Below are positions 8,043 to 17,518 of a DNA stretch of 64,000 nucleotides, piece after piece; position 1 is the stretch's first letter, and every line of letters starts with the position of its first letter. The notes under the pieces were generated by a model. It had not been told where the DNA came from. It ran no database searches and saw only the letters and a program-made list of their open reading frames with translations. A program made the position numbers and the translations under genes. The stretch is from Kribbella sp. VKM Ac-2569 (GTDB lineage Bacteria > Actinomycetota > Actinomycetes > Propionibacteriales > Kribbellaceae): contig NZ_SGXJ01000001.1 in assembly GCF_004216905.1 (NCBI RefSeq), positions 248,001 through 312,000 of the forward strand, given 5' to 3'.

Positions 8043-10327
8043 CGAGCGTTCACCCCTGGGAGCTCCAGACGGGACGACGTGGACGGGGTCTTCCAGTCGA
8101 CGATCTGCCAGCGCGCGGCCCGGGCAGCCCGGAACAGCGACACGTCCGGCGAGACCGCGACCGGGTTGCCGACCGTCGACAGCATCGGGAGGTCCGAGTG
8201 GCTGTCGGCATAGGCGAACGACTTGGACAGATCGATGTTGGTCTGTCGCGCGTGGTGCTTGAGCCACGCGGCCCGCGACTCACCGACCAGCGGCGGGCCG
8301 GACAGGAAGCCGGTGCAGCGGCCGCGGTCGTCGACGGCCAGCTCGGCGGCGACGATCTCGTCGAACAACGGCTCCAGCGGACGGGTCAACGGCCGGACAG
8401 CACCGGTGATCAGGATCGTCTTGTGCCCCGCCGCGCGGTGCTCGCGAATCCGTCGTACCGCGGCGCCGCTCAACCGCTCGAGCACGTGCTCGGCGAGGAT
8501 CTCGTCGACGATCTGGTTCAGCTCCTCCAGATCCGCGCCGGCGTACCGGCGGTAGATCGTGCGGAGGAACGTGCCGCGGTCCTTGCGCTCGGCGGCGATC
8601 AGCTTCGGGAGCTTGCGGAGCATCGCGCCGATCTCGCCGGCCCGCTGCGGACCGTCCAGCTCGGGCAGCCGCATCCACAGGTAGGTCTCGATCACGTTCG
8701 ACGACAGCAGCGTGCCGTCCATGTCGAACGCCGCGACCACCTTCGCCTCGGACGGTTCGACCTTCTTCAGCACACCGGCCGACTCGGCGAGCGCCTTGTT
8801 CCGCTTCTTGCGGACGACGTCCAGCCGGCGCATCGACTCGGTGACGCTCGGGCAGTGCAGCTCCTGCAGGTAGTACTGCCAGTCGACGACCGCGGTGTCG
8901 CAGGCGAACTTCTCCTTGTCGTCGCCTTCGAGCGCGTTGTGCAGCGCGAGCACGTTGTCGTCGATGAACTGCAGCTCCGCCTGCGCGTACTCGGAGTACA
9001 GGTCCATGTAGCGGCGCAGGAAGTCGAGCCGGCGCTTCTGGACGTCGAGCTCGCGCGCGTACTTCCGGGTCCGCTCACCCCGCGGGACGGTGGTGATGAT
9101 CTTGTCGGCGATCTTGTGCGCGCGCTCGCCGTACCTGAGCATCGTCTCGACCGAGTCGCCGCCGGGGAACTTCCATACCGGCAGCCGGACCGCGCCGCGC
9201 TCGCCGAGGTCGAACGGGTGCTTGGAGAAGTACGCGCGGACGCCGGCGTACAGCTGCTCGAACGTCAACGGGTTCCGGGAGCCGGAGCCGATGTGGTAGT
9301 ACTCCGGCTTGCTCAGCTCGGGCTCGGTCGCCATCACCGCGCAGATCGCGCCGACGACGTGGTCGACCGGGATGATCTCGATCACCGAGTCCGGCGACGC
9401 CGGGAACTCCGGCAGCTCGCCGCGGCCGTACGCCAGGATCAGCGGCTCGGCCATCTTGAAGCCCTCGATCCAGCCCGGGTGCGGACTCTGGAGCGCGGAC
9501 TCGATGATGGCCGGCCGGACGATCGACGTCGGCAGCTTGCCGGAGAACTCCTCCACCACGCGCTCGCCGAGCGCCTTGGTGAACGTGTAGCAGTCGGTCC
9601 AGCCGAGGCTGCGGGCGCGCTCGGTGCCGGTCTCGACCAGCCGCTTCGCGACCCATTCGGTACGTCGCCGCTCGGTGTCGGCCGCGGCCGTCAGGTGACC
9701 GGCGCGCCGGTGCAGCTTCTCGGCCTCCTTGCGGAACTTCGCCAGCATCGGCGCGGACCGGGACTGCTCCTCGATCCTGGACTTCATCGCCATCCCGGCC
9801 TCGGCCTCGGTCCGCCAGTCGACGAAGTGGTCGACCGGGGCCTCCGGGATCGCGCCGCGCCGGCGACCGGCGGTGTAGGCGGTGGAGATGTGCACGTAGT
9901 GGACCGGCCGGCCGGTCTCGACGATCCGCTCGAGCAGGCTCTTGGTGCCGAGCACGTTGGTCGTGAACGCCTCGTGGATCGGCGGGTCGAAGCTCACATC
10001 GCCGGCGCAGTGCACGACGATGTCGAGATCCTTCGGCAGCTCCGGTACGTCGGACAGGTCGCCGTCGATCACCTGGATCCGGGCGGCCGACAGTGCCTCG
10101 GCGTCGGCGTACTCCGTGCCCTCGCCGTAGAACGGCTTGAAGATGTCCTTCCGGAGCAGCTGCGCCATCCGGTCGGTGCCGGTCAGCGAACCCTTCGGCC
10201 GGATGATCGCGACCACGGTGGTGCCGGGGAGCTCGCCGATGATCCGGTGCAGCAGCGCCTCGCCCACGAAGCCGGTGACGCCGGTGACCAGGACCTTCTT
10301 GTCCTTGAGCTTGTCGGCCAGACTCAC
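8039..10327 (-). CDS. fusion of acyl-reductase-like SDR (NAD_binding_4) and HAD-IB phosphatase
   Basis: The protein has 762 residues from a GTG that overlaps the priA stop (GTGA). Residues 1 to about 420 are an extended SDR of the fatty-acyl/thioester-reductase type: [15 protein letters not shown] (residues 12-26), [24 protein letters not shown] and YTFTK (YxxxK). A helical linker follows to about 525. The rest is a HAD-IB hydrolase: [10 protein letters not shown] with nucleophile Asp535, [11 protein letters not shown], and [10 protein letters not shown]. One chain thus joins a reductase for an activated acyl group to a phosphatase, implying consecutive steps. It is the first gene of the coupled cassette. 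Such fusions recur in actinobacteria (from memory) but the product is not known to me. Confidence 0.82.
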   Translation of the reverse strand: MSLADKLKDKKVLVTGVTGFVGEALLHRIIGELPGTTVVAIIRPKGSLTGTDRMAQLLRKDIFKPFYGEGTEYADAEALSAARIQVIDGDLSDVPELPKDLDIVVHCAGDVSFDPPIHEAFTTNVLGTKSLLERIVETGRPVHYVHISTAYTAGRRRGAIPEAPVDHFVDWRTEAEAGMAMKSRIEEQSRSAPMLAKFRKEAEKLHRRAGHLTAAADTERRRTEWVAKRLVETGTERARSLGWTDCYTFTKALGERVVEEFSGKLPTSIVRPAIIESALQSPHPGWIEGFKMAEPLILAYGRGELPEFPASPDSVIEIIPVDHVVGAICAVMATEPELSKPEYYHIGSGSRNPLTFEQLYAGVRAYFSKHPFDLGERGAVRLPVWKFPGGDSVETMLRYGERAHKIADKIITTVPRGERTRKYARELDVQKRRLDFLRRYMDLYSEYAQAELQFIDDNVLALHNALEGDDKEKFACDTAVVDWQYYLQELHCPSVTESMRRLDVVRKKRNKALAESAGVLKKVEPSEAKVVAAFDMDGTLLSSNVIETYLWMRLPELDGPQRAGEIGAMLRKLPKLIAAERKDRGTFLRTIYRRYAGADLEELNQIVDEILAEHVLERLSGAAVRRIREHRAAGHKTILITGAVRPLTRPLEPLFDEIVAAELAVDDRGRCTGFLSGPPLVGESRAAWLKHHARQTNIDLSKSFAYADSHSDLPMLSTVGNPVAVSPDVSLFRAARAARWQIVDWKTPSTSSRLELPGVNAR

Positions 10328-11061
10328 TTGTCGCCTCCACGCGTGAGCTCGAGTGCCTGTTCCAGGGTGAACGCGCCGGCGTACAGCGCCTTGCCGACGA
10401 TGACGCCCTCGACGCCGTCCTTGACGAGCGTGCTGAGAGCTTTGAGATCGTCGAGGCTGGAGACGCCGCCCGACGCCACGATCGGCTTGTCGGTGCGTGC
10501 GCACAGGTCGCGGTACAGGTCCAGGTTCGGGCCCTGGAGCATGCCGTCCTTGGTGACGTCGGTGACCACGTAGCGTTCACAGCCGGCCGTCTCGAGCCGG
10601 GCGAGCACCTCGTAGAGGTCGCCGCCTTCCTTGGTCCAGCCGCGGGCGGCCAGCGTGCGGCCGCGGACGTCCAGACCGATCGCGACGCGGTCGCCGTACT
10701 GCTGGATGATCCGGTCGCACCACTCCGGGTCCTCGAGCGCAGCGGTGCCGATGTTCACCCGGCGCGCGCCGGTCGCCAGCGCGGCCTCGAGGGAGTCGTC
10801 GTCGCGGATGCCGCCGGACAGTTCGACCTGTACGTCGAGCTTGCCGGTCACCTCGGCGAGCAGTTCACGGTTGCTGCCGCGACCGAACGCCGCGTCCAGG
10901 TCGACCAGGTGGATCCATTCCGCACCGGCGTCCTGCCACGCCATCGCCGCCGCCAGCGGGTCGCCGTACGACGTCTCGCTGCCGGCCTCGCCCTGCACCA
11001 GCCGAACCGCCTGACCGTCCGCCACATCGACGGCAGGCAGCAGCACCAGGTTCTCAGACAT
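10324..11061 (-). CDS. priA: bifunctional HisA/TrpF phosphoribosyl isomerase PriA
   Basis: The protein has 245 residues and a (beta-alpha)8 barrel. It isomerises ProFAR to PRFAR in histidine biosynthesis and, in actinobacteria, also phosphoribosylanthranilate in tryptophan biosynthesis. Key segments: [19 protein letters not shown] with the general base Asp, [15 protein letters not shown] (phosphate loop), [15 protein letters not shown], and [16 protein letters not shown] with the general acid Asp. I start at ATG 11061, six bases behind a TAGGGT box. A GTG two codons earlier leaves no room for either a box or a ribosome site. It overlaps the following fusion gene by 4 bp, so histidine and cassette genes share a transcript. 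Confidence 0.95.
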   Translation of the reverse strand: MSENLVLLPAVDVADGQAVRLVQGEAGSETSYGDPLAAAMAWQDAGAEWIHLVDLDAAFGRGSNRELLAEVTGKLDVQVELSGGIRDDDSLEAALATGARRVNIGTAALEDPEWCDRIIQQYGDRVAIGLDVRGRTLAARGWTKEGGDLYEVLARLETAGCERYVVTDVTKDGMLQGPNLDLYRDLCARTDKPIVASGGVSSLDDLKALSTLVKDGVEGVIVGKALYAGAFTLEQALELTRGGDK

Positions 11062-11181
11062 GGCCACACCCTAGAGGGCGATGCTGAAGGATTCGTAACC
11101 CGGAGGCCTCCTGAGTCGTTTAAATCCGATCTGTCTCAGCAATACCAGTATAGTCAGTGGTCTTATCACTAGGCTGGTCGG
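11062..11181. promoter_or_regulatory. divergent promoter region between priA and the P450 gene
   Basis: This 120-bp stretch is unusually A+T-rich. TAGGGT (11068-11073, minus strand) sits 6 nt before the priA ATG, and TAGGCT (11170-11175, plus strand) sits 6 nt before the P450 GTG: two leaderless-type -10 boxes facing outward. An imperfect inverted repeat, AGTG at 11156-11159 with CACT at 11168-11171 inside a longer near-symmetry, overlaps the P450 box and may be an operator. No clear -35 hexamer is seen. Confidence 0.5.
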
Positions 11182-12294
11182 GTGGCGACCGTCGAAGAGC
11201 TCGAGACCGACCCGCATCCGACCCTCGCGCAGGTCCGGCCGATCGGGTGGATCGAGGCGCTGAACAGCTGGGTCGTCACGTCGCGCGCGCTCGTGCTGAC
11301 CGTCCTGCGCGATCCGGACACCTTCACGGTCGACGATCCGCGGTTCTCGACCGCCCAGGTGGTCGGCCCGTCGATGCTGTCCCTGGACGGCGGCCCGCAC
11401 AAAGCACACCGCGACCCGTTCGAGTCCCCCTTCGGCCTGGCCGAGACCCGCCACCGCTTCGTGCAACCGGTGCAGCAAACGGTCGATGAACTGATGTCCG
11501 CCCTGGAATCGCCTGCCGATCTTCGCACCGCGCTCGCGGGACCTCTGTCCGTCGCGGTGGTTGCGATGTCGCTCGGCCTGCCACCGGCGTCAGCCTCGAC
11601 GGTCCTCGAGTGGTACACCGCGATCTCCGACTCCGTGTCCGGCGTCTCCGCCGGCCACCCGGTCACCGCCGAAGGCGCCACCGCCTTCGCCGAGCTGCAC
11701 AAACATGTTGCCGCAGGCATCGACTCGTCGGACTCCCTGGTCGCCACGGCCGCGCACGCCGGGCTCGGCGTGGACGAGGTCGTCGCCAATGCCGCCGTAC
11801 TGATGTTCGGCGGGATCGAGACGACCGAGGGCATGATCACCAACGCGCTCTGGCACCTCCTGACGCACCGCGACCAGCTCGACCTGGTGCTGGCCGACCC
11901 GTCGCTGCTGCCGAACGCGATGGAGGAGTCGCTCCGCCTCGAACCGGCCGCGGCCGTCGTCGACCGCTACGCCACCCGTGACATCGAACTCGCGGGCCGG
12001 AAGATCCGTCGCGGAGACATGGTCACCGTGTCGTTGGCGGGTGCCGGTCGCGACCCCGAGGTGTTCGAGTCGCCGGACAAGTTCGACGTACGGCGGGCCA
12101 ACGCCCGTCGCCACCTCGCCTTCGCGAGCGGACCGCACATCTGTCTGGGCATGCACCTGACGCGTCTGGAAACGCTCGTCGCCCTGGAGGCCGTCCTCAA
12201 ACTCCCCGGGCTCCGCCTGGCCGCGGACTCGCCTCCGCCGCGCGGACTCGTCTTCCGTAAGCCGTCGGCGCTGCGGGTCAGCTGGGACGCGTGA
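11182..12294 (+). CDS. cytochrome P450
   Basis: The protein has 370 residues, slightly shorter than the usual 400. The heme-thiolate loop FASGPHICLGMHLTR (FxxGxHxCxG) is near residue 320. The I-helix oxygen-activation motif is GGIETTEG, and the K-helix ExxR is ESLR. There is no fused reductase or membrane anchor, so it is a soluble class I bacterial P450 dependent on ferredoxin and reductase from elsewhere. The GTG start lies 6 nt after TAGGCT. Its last 17 bp overlap the convergent methyltransferase gene. The short N-terminus lacks part of the usual A-helix region. The substrate is unknown. Confidence 0.95.
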   Translation: MATVEELETDPHPTLAQVRPIGWIEALNSWVVTSRALVLTVLRDPDTFTVDDPRFSTAQVVGPSMLSLDGGPHKAHRDPFESPFGLAETRHRFVQPVQQTVDELMSALESPADLRTALAGPLSVAVVAMSLGLPPASASTVLEWYTAISDSVSGVSAGHPVTAEGATAFAELHKHVAAGIDSSDSLVATAAHAGLGVDEVVANAAVLMFGGIETTEGMITNALWHLLTHRDQLDLVLADPSLLPNAMEESLRLEPAAAVVDRYATRDIELAGRKIRRGDMVTVSLAGAGRDPEVFESPDKFDVRRANARRHLAFASGPHICLGMHLTRLETLVALEAVLKLPGLRLAADSPPPRGLVFRKPSALRVSWDA

Positions 12295-13042
12295 GCACGA
12301 GCATCGTCGCGGAGTAGACCGGCATCGCCCGATCCGGATCCCGCTCCGCGTCCTCGGCGAACCTGGCGAACCCGGACTCGATCTCGTCGGCCGGCAGATG
12401 CTCGAACGTCGACAGCGCGCGATGGCTGAGCCGCTCGTACCGCTCCCGCAGCGTGCGCGGCTCCTCGGCGGTGATCTCCACGACGTCGTCGCCCGGCGTC
12501 AGCCCGGCCTCGACCGCGAGCGCCTGCGCCGCGGACAGTGAGATGTACATCGCGGCGTCGACCTCCCGCGCTGACGGGAAGTACTCGTACCAGAACAGGT
12601 CCGGCATCAGGTCCGCGAACTGCGTGCGCAGCAACGCCACTCCCCCGGGCCGCAACACCCGGCGTACTTCACGGAGTCCCTGCAGCGGATCCGGGAAGTG
12701 GTGGAACGACAGGAACATCAGCACCGCGTCAACCGATGCCTCAGGCAACGGAATGTCCTCGGCGCTGCCCTTCAGGTACGTCACACCCGGATGCGGTGCC
12801 TGCTCGGCCGCCGCACGCATCCGGTCCGACGGCTCCACGCCGTACACCTGGCCCTGGAACTGCGCGGCCAGACCTGGGGTGAGCCGACCGGTTCCACTGC
12901 CCAGATCGAGGACGTCCAACGGGCGCCGCTCCGGGAGGTACGTCGCGAAGGCGCTGGTCCAACGCTCTACCTCAGCGGGCGAGATGCCGCGGCCCGCGAC
13001 GTACACACTGCCCATCCGACCGTTGTAGTCGACCATCGACAC
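12278..13042 (-). CDS. SAM-dependent class I methyltransferase
   Basis: The protein has 254 residues with motif I LDLGSGTGRLTPGLA, acidic motif II VYGVEPSD, KGSAEDIPLPEASVDAVL and post-motif RRVLRPGGVALL, all of the Methyltransf_11 type acting on small molecules. GTG 13042 is kept, with AAGGCGG about 10 nt upstream. ATG two codons later is equally possible. Its 3' end runs 17 bp into the P450 gene on the other strand. The target is unknown. Confidence 0.9.
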   Translation of the reverse strand: MSMVDYNGRMGSVYVAGRGISPAEVERWTSAFATYLPERRPLDVLDLGSGTGRLTPGLAAQFQGQVYGVEPSDRMRAAAEQAPHPGVTYLKGSAEDIPLPEASVDAVLMFLSFHHFPDPLQGLREVRRVLRPGGVALLRTQFADLMPDLFWYEYFPSAREVDAAMYISLSAAQALAVEAGLTPGDDVVEITAEEPRTLRERYERLSHRALSTFEHLPADEIESGFARFAEDAERDPDRAMPVYSATMLVLTRPS

Positions 13043-13045
13043 AGG

Positions 13046-13495
13046 CTATCCGCCTTGGCCGAGCATTGACGCGAAGGACAGGAGTGCCGCTAGCAGCGCT
13101 AGGACTGCGGCGGCGTACGCAAGGATCGTCGTGGACAGCGCAAAGGTGCGGCCGCTGGGCCGGTCACGCGCCTCCTGGCGGACCGCATGTGCACAGCGAA
13201 CCGCCGCGACGCCGACCAGCAGGCCCGGTATGGGTTGGAGCAGAAAGCCGGGCGCGTCGAACCGCGGGTCCGAGTACGCGAGGTCGTACATCGTCGTGAA
13301 GGCGGCCCAGATCACCAGCGGCGTGGACAATGCGAGCAGAACGGCCGCCGGGGCCGCCGGCACCCAGAGCGGTCCGTCGGCATTCGAAGGATTCACCCAC
13401 GCGCCGCCGCGACGGCGGCTCGCGGCGAGCACCGCCGCCAGGCCGAACGCGACCAACCCGATGAACGACCACAGAGCGACGTTGTCCCGTTGCAC
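13046..13495 (-). CDS. small membrane protein of unknown function
   Basis: The protein has 149 residues with four likely membrane helices (around residues 8-26, 47-68, 88-103 and 122-145) and a charged loop QEARDRPSGR before the last. I do not recognise a family. Its stop lies 3 bp from the methyltransferase start, so the two are probably cotranscribed, this gene first. Confidence 0.7.
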   Translation of the reverse strand: MQRDNVALWSFIGLVAFGLAAVLAASRRRGGAWVNPSNADGPLWVPAAPAAVLLALSTPLVIWAAFTTMYDLAYSDPRFDAPGFLLQPIPGLLVGVAAVRCAHAVRQEARDRPSGRTFALSTTILAYAAAVLALLAALLSFASMLGQGG

Positions 13496-13535
13496 GGTCC
13501 TCCACCTCCCCCGCCACTACGGTACAGACGCGGCG

Positions 13536-14312
13536 TCAGGCGAAGAAGACGTCGTACGCGAGGCGCAGGATGAGCGCCGAGACGACGACCAGGAAGATCA
13601 CCCGCACGAACTTGCTGCCGCGCGCGACCGCCGTCCGGGCGCCGAGCAGGCCGCCGAGCATGTTGGCGGCCCCCATGATCAGGCCGAGCCGCCACAGCGG
13701 TGCGCCGTTCAGCGCGAACACGGCGATCGCGCCCAGGTTCGTGGCCACGTTGGCGATCTTCGCCTTCGCGCTCGCCTGCAGGAAGTTGTACCCGAGCAGG
13801 CCGACCAGCGCGAAGATCAGGAACGATCCGGTCCCCGGCCCGACGGCGCCGTCGTAGAAGCCGATCAGTACGCCGACACCGCTGGCCGCGAGGTAGTGAT
13901 CGCGCCCGTCGAACCGCAACGCGGTGCGGGCGCCGAGGGACGGCTTCATCGCGGTGTAGATCGCGACTGCCACGAGCAGCACCAGGACGATCGGCTTGAA
14001 CCACGACATCGGGATCCTGGTCGCCACCAGGGCACCGGCCGCGGCCCCGAGGCCGGCCAGGATCGCCATCGGGAGCACGGTTTTACGGTCCGGACGCACC
14101 TTCACACCGAACGTGACCGCACTGGTCGCCGTACCGAACAACGACGAGATCTTGTTGGTCGACAGGATCTGCGCCGGCGACGCGTTCGGCAGCCCGAGGA
14201 GCATCGCGGGCAGTTGCAGCAACCCGCCACCGCCGACCACCGCATCGATCCAGCCGGCCGCGAAGGCGGCGATCACCAGGAACAACAACGTCAGCAACGA
14301 GACATCAGGCAC
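13536..14312 (-). CDS. TauE/SafE-family sulfite/anion exporter
   Basis: The protein has 258 residues, seven to eight membrane helices and the family's two internal repeats: AGWIDAVVGGGGLLQLPAMLL near the start and GFYDGAVGPGTGSFL in the second half, both with the Gly-rich re-entrant signature. Members move sulfite, sulfoacetate or related C-S anions across the membrane. The neighbours do not identify the substrate. An inverted repeat lies just upstream of the start. Confidence 0.9.
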   Translation of the reverse strand: MPDVSLLTLLFLVIAAFAAGWIDAVVGGGGLLQLPAMLLGLPNASPAQILSTNKISSLFGTATSAVTFGVKVRPDRKTVLPMAILAGLGAAAGALVATRIPMSWFKPIVLVLLVAVAIYTAMKPSLGARTALRFDGRDHYLAASGVGVLIGFYDGAVGPGTGSFLIFALVGLLGYNFLQASAKAKIANVATNLGAIAVFALNGAPLWRLGLIMGAANMLGGLLGARTAVARGSKFVRVIFLVVVSALILRLAYDVFFA

Positions 14313-14342
14313 AGCGGCAATTCCTCACGCCCCGATGATCTG

Positions 14343-14371
14343 GTAAGGGCGTAGTACAGCTCAACCCTTAC
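14343..14371. promoter_or_regulatory. inverted repeat in the TauE / DGPF divergent region
   Basis: GTAAGGG (14343-14349) and CCCTTAC (14365-14371) are perfect 7-bp arms around 15 nt, 31 bp upstream of the exporter start. The spacing fits an operator for a dimeric regulator. The regulator itself is unknown. Confidence 0.35.
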
Positions 14372-14416
14372 ACCGTCGAGTGAGAGCCATGACACCTCAT
14401 CCGGGAGAATGGCGGG

Positions 14417-14803
14417 GTGAAGTTTCTACTGCTGATCCACAACAACCTCGAGGCGCTCAAAGGATTCACCGAGCAGCAGCTGGTCGAGATGTCCGGCGGA
14501 CGGGAGCACGTCGCGACGCTCGCCCGCGACCTGCTGAAGACCGGTGAGCTGGTGTCTGTCCTCGGGCTCAACGAGCCCGGCGAGGAGAAGGACGTCCAGT
14601 TGGTCGCCGGTACGCCGGTGATCTCCGACCGGCCGTTCCTGGAGACGAAGGAGTACCTGGCCGGCGCGATGGTGCTGCACTGCGCGTCGGTGGAGCGGGC
14701 GCTGGAGATCGCGGCGCTGATTCCGCTGGCACAGTTCCGGCGCGTCCAACTGCGGGAGATCCGGCTCGACCAGGACGACTTCCTGGCGGAGCTCGGCGAG
14801 TAG
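14417..14803 (+). CDS. YCII/DGPF-domain protein
   Basis: The protein has 128 residues and starts with KFLLLIHNN, typical of the YCII-related (DGPF) fold, a small ferredoxin-like alpha/beta domain. GTG start with GGGAGA upstream. Its stop shares a base with the sigma factor start. DGPF proteins are the known genetic partners of ECF42 sigma factors, so a role in sensing or answering the signal for that sigma factor is likely. The biochemical activity is unproven. Confidence 0.88.
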   Translation: MKFLLLIHNNLEALKGFTEQQLVEMSGGREHVATLARDLLKTGELVSVLGLNEPGEEKDVQLVAGTPVISDRPFLETKEYLAGAMVLHCASVERALEIAALIPLAQFRRVQLREIRLDQDDFLAELGE

Positions 14804-16014
14804 TGAGTGAGCTCGAGGCGGCGATCAGGGCGGCGGCGCCGCGGGCGCTGGCCGCGCTGGTCCGGCGGTACGGCGTGTTCGACCAGTGCGAGGACGCGGT
14901 GCAGGAGGCGCTGCTCGAAGCGTTCGTGCAGTGGCGTGCGAACGGCGTACCCGAGCAGCCGATCGGCTGGCTGATCAGCGTCGCGGCGCGGCGGATGATG
15001 GACGGCTGGCGTCGGGACAACGCGCGCCGGCAACGCGAGCTCAACGACTTCCTCCGCGCGCCGGATCCCGCTCCCGAGGATTACCACGAGGACTCCGACG
15101 ACACTGTGCGGCTACTCGTGCTCTGTTGTCATCCGGCGCTGACTCCGGCATCGCAGATCGCGCTCACGCTGCGCTCGGTAGGCGGTCTGACGACGGCCGA
15201 GGTGGCAGCCGCGTTGCTGGTCAGCGAGACGACAGTGGCGCAGCGGATCAGCCGGGCGAAGCGGCAGATCGCGGGCGCCAGCTTCGAGCTTCCGACAGCG
15301 GACGAGTACGACGTGCGGATGCGCGCCGTACTGCAGGTGCTCTACCTGATCTTCAACGAAGGCCACACCGCCAGCGCCGGCGACTCGTTGCAGCGCGTGG
15401 ATCTGGCCGAGGAGGCGTTGCGGATCACCCGCCTGCTCTGTCAAGCCACCGGCGAGGCCGGAGAGGTGGCCGGCCTGCTGGCGTTGATGATCCTCACCCA
15501 CGCCCGCCGGGACGCGCGGACCGGTCCCGGTGGCAACCTGATCCCGGCCGATCGACAGGACCGATCCCGCTGGTACGCCGACGAGATCGCCCAGGGCATC
15601 AGCATCGTCGAGGAGACGTTGCGCTCCGGCGCCGTCGGCCCGTACCAGCTGGAGGCGGCGATCGCGGCCGTGCACAGCGAGGCCGACTCCGTCGAGACCA
15701 CCGACTGGGAACAGATCGCCGGCCTCTACCGGATCCTCGAGAAGATCGACCCGAGCCCGATGGTGACGCTCGGGTCCGCCGTCGCCGTCGCGATGACCGA
15801 CGGCCCGGACGCCGGCATCGCGATCGTCGAAGGCCTGGCCGACGACCGGTACCTCGGCGACCACCACCGCCGGCTGTCCGTCCTCGCCCATCTCCACGAG
15901 CTCGCCGGCCGCCCGGACCTGGCCCGCTCCAACTACCTCGCGGCACTGGAGCGGACCCGGAACACGGCCGAACAGAACTATCTCCGCGACCGCATCGCCC
16001 ACCTCATCAGGTGA
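14803..16014 (+). CDS. ECF42-type RNA polymerase sigma factor
   Basis: The protein has 403 residues, about twice a normal ECF factor. Region 2 lies near residues 10-80 (CEDAVQEALLEAFVQWRANG, WLISVAARRMMDGWRRD), region 4 near 105-160 (ALTLRSVGGLTTAEVAAALL, ETTVAQRISRAKRQI), and the rest is the TPR-like C-terminal extension that marks group ECF42. Coupling to a DGPF gene agrees. There is no anti-sigma gene, and these factors are thought to be controlled through their extension. Its final 37 bp overlap the convergent flavoenzyme gene. Confidence 0.93.
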   Translation: MSELEAAIRAAAPRALAALVRRYGVFDQCEDAVQEALLEAFVQWRANGVPEQPIGWLISVAARRMMDGWRRDNARRQRELNDFLRAPDPAPEDYHEDSDDTVRLLVLCCHPALTPASQIALTLRSVGGLTTAEVAAALLVSETTVAQRISRAKRQIAGASFELPTADEYDVRMRAVLQVLYLIFNEGHTASAGDSLQRVDLAEEALRITRLLCQATGEAGEVAGLLALMILTHARRDARTGPGGNLIPADRQDRSRWYADEIAQGISIVEETLRSGAVGPYQLEAAIAAVHSEADSVETTDWEQIAGLYRILEKIDPSPMVTLGSAVAVAMTDGPDAGIAIVEGLADDRYLGDHHRRLSVLAHLHELAGRPDLARSNYLAALERTRNTAEQNYLRDRIAHLIR

Positions 16015-17366
16015 CGACGGCCGCCGGTCCACTCCGGCCGCGGCGGCACGCTCAGCGCACTGCGGAACACGTGGCCCGGGTCGACTGATTGCTTGAGTGC
16101 GGCCAGCCGGGTGCGGTGCTGCTCCGGGAAGCAGCTGTCCAGGTCGGCGCCGGTCGGGTCGGAGATGAAGTTCAGGTACGCGCCGTTCGGTTTCATCGAC
16201 CGCCACAGGGCGTCGAAGTCCTTGGGCTGTTGGGTGCCCTGCTGTTCGGGCGTTCCCATCAGCACCGAGTTGACCATGAACCGTGCGTCGCGGTGCGCGA
16301 AGGCGGTCGCGTCCGCGGGCATAGCGCCGTACGCACCACCGAGCGACCTGATCTCGATCGCGAGTCCGGGGATCCGCGGGCGGGCCTCCAGCAATCGCTG
16401 GCTCAGCTTCGGCGACCAGGTGTTGTACAGGCCGTTGCGGATCCGGGGGCGCCAGTCCGCCGGCATCGCCATGTCGGAGAACACCTCGGCGTACGGGACC
16501 TCGGACACCTTCTCGGTGAGCAGCGAGCCTAGGTGCCGCAACGGCTCGAGGATGCGATCCACGTCGCCGGTGACACACACCATGATCGCGACCGGAACCT
16601 GCCGGTCGGCCATCATCGTCGGCGCCAGTTGCAGCGACGACGTGATCTCCTCGGGCGCGTCCGCGGCGTACTCCGTCCAGCCCTTCAGCACCTGCTCCGC
16701 CTGCGTCCACGGGTACAGCAAGGTGCCGAAGTGCACGGTCGGCCGTTGAACAGCAGTGATGTCGTACGACGTGACCACGCCGAGGCTGCCCGCGGCGCCG
16801 CGGAGTCCCCAGAACAACTCCGGGTCCGTGGCCGCGTCGACCCGGCGTACCGAACCGTCCGCGGTGACCACCTCGGCCGAGACCACGTTGTCGATCGCCA
16901 GCCCGTGCTTGCGAACCATCCACCCGATGCCGCCACCGGCCATTAACCCGCCGACACCGACGCTCGCCGTGTCACCGGACGAGATGGCCAGGCCGACCTT
17001 GCCGAGCCGCTCGGCGACCCGCCCCCAGGTGGCACCGGTGCCGATCCGCACGACGTCGTCCGGCAGCAACCTGACCTCGTCCATCGGCCGTACGTCGATC
17101 ACGACGCCGCCGTCGTTCGTGCCGAACCCGGCCGAGTGGTGCCCGCCGCTCCGAACCGCGATCGGCAGGTCGTGCGTCTCGGCGTACTTCAACGCCGCCA
17201 CCACGTCGTTCGCACCTGCACACTGCACGATCACTTTCGGCCGACCCTCGGCTGTCATCACCCGCCCGGCCTCCGGGTACCCCGGGTCCCCGTCCACGAG
17301 CACGTCGCCCGTGACGGCCTGCCGCAGCCCGTCGATCCCCCGCCCATCCAGCACAGATTCCCTCAT
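15978..17366 (-). CDS. FAD-linked oxidoreductase, berberine-bridge (PCMH/BBE) type
   Basis: The protein has 462 residues. The PCMH FAD domain shows VRSGGHHSAGFG with the His that usually binds FAD covalently, then GGLMAGGGIGWMVRKHGLAIDN. The second covalent Cys of bicovalent members is not evident. A C-terminal BBE-like segment, RLAALKQSVDPGHVF, is present. Such enzymes oxidise sugars, alcohols or secondary metabolites with O2. ATG 17366 is chosen for its AGGGAG site 6 nt upstream. An earlier in-frame start at 17408 has none. The gene converges with and overlaps the sigma factor gene. Confidence 0.9.
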   Translation of the reverse strand: MRESVLDGRGIDGLRQAVTGDVLVDGDPGYPEAGRVMTAEGRPKVIVQCAGANDVVAALKYAETHDLPIAVRSGGHHSAGFGTNDGGVVIDVRPMDEVRLLPDDVVRIGTGATWGRVAERLGKVGLAISSGDTASVGVGGLMAGGGIGWMVRKHGLAIDNVVSAEVVTADGSVRRVDAATDPELFWGLRGAAGSLGVVTSYDITAVQRPTVHFGTLLYPWTQAEQVLKGWTEYAADAPEEITSSLQLAPTMMADRQVPVAIMVCVTGDVDRILEPLRHLGSLLTEKVSEVPYAEVFSDMAMPADWRPRIRNGLYNTWSPKLSQRLLEARPRIPGLAIEIRSLGGAYGAMPADATAFAHRDARFMVNSVLMGTPEQQGTQQPKDFDALWRSMKPNGAYLNFISDPTGADLDSCFPEQHRTRLAALKQSVDPGHVFRSALSVPPRPEWTGGRRHLMRWAMRSRR

Positions 17367-17472
17367 CGCCAACTCCCTAGCTCCCGGACGCCCCCTCAGG
17401 CGCCACACCCCGGGATCGGAGCCGACAGACGTTCCTCGACATCAAATGCTCAAGAAATATGCCGAGAAAAAT

Positions 17473-17506
17473 CCGGCCCCGCTCCCTGCAGCGGGAGCGG
17501 GGCCGG
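17473..17506 (-). terminator. Rho-independent terminator of proS
   Basis: Perfect 14-bp GC-rich stem (17473-17486 with 17493-17506), 6-nt loop, followed on the minus strand by ATTTTTCTC. It lies 12 bp after the proS stop. A T-tract this clear is rare in this window. Confidence 0.92.
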
Positions 17507-17518
17507 GTGAACCGATGA

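Noticed and set aside
17434..17472. Short A+T-rich tract before the flavoenzyme that could be a promoter
   Set aside because: Part of it is the T-tract of the proS terminator read on the minus strand. No clear hexamers remain.
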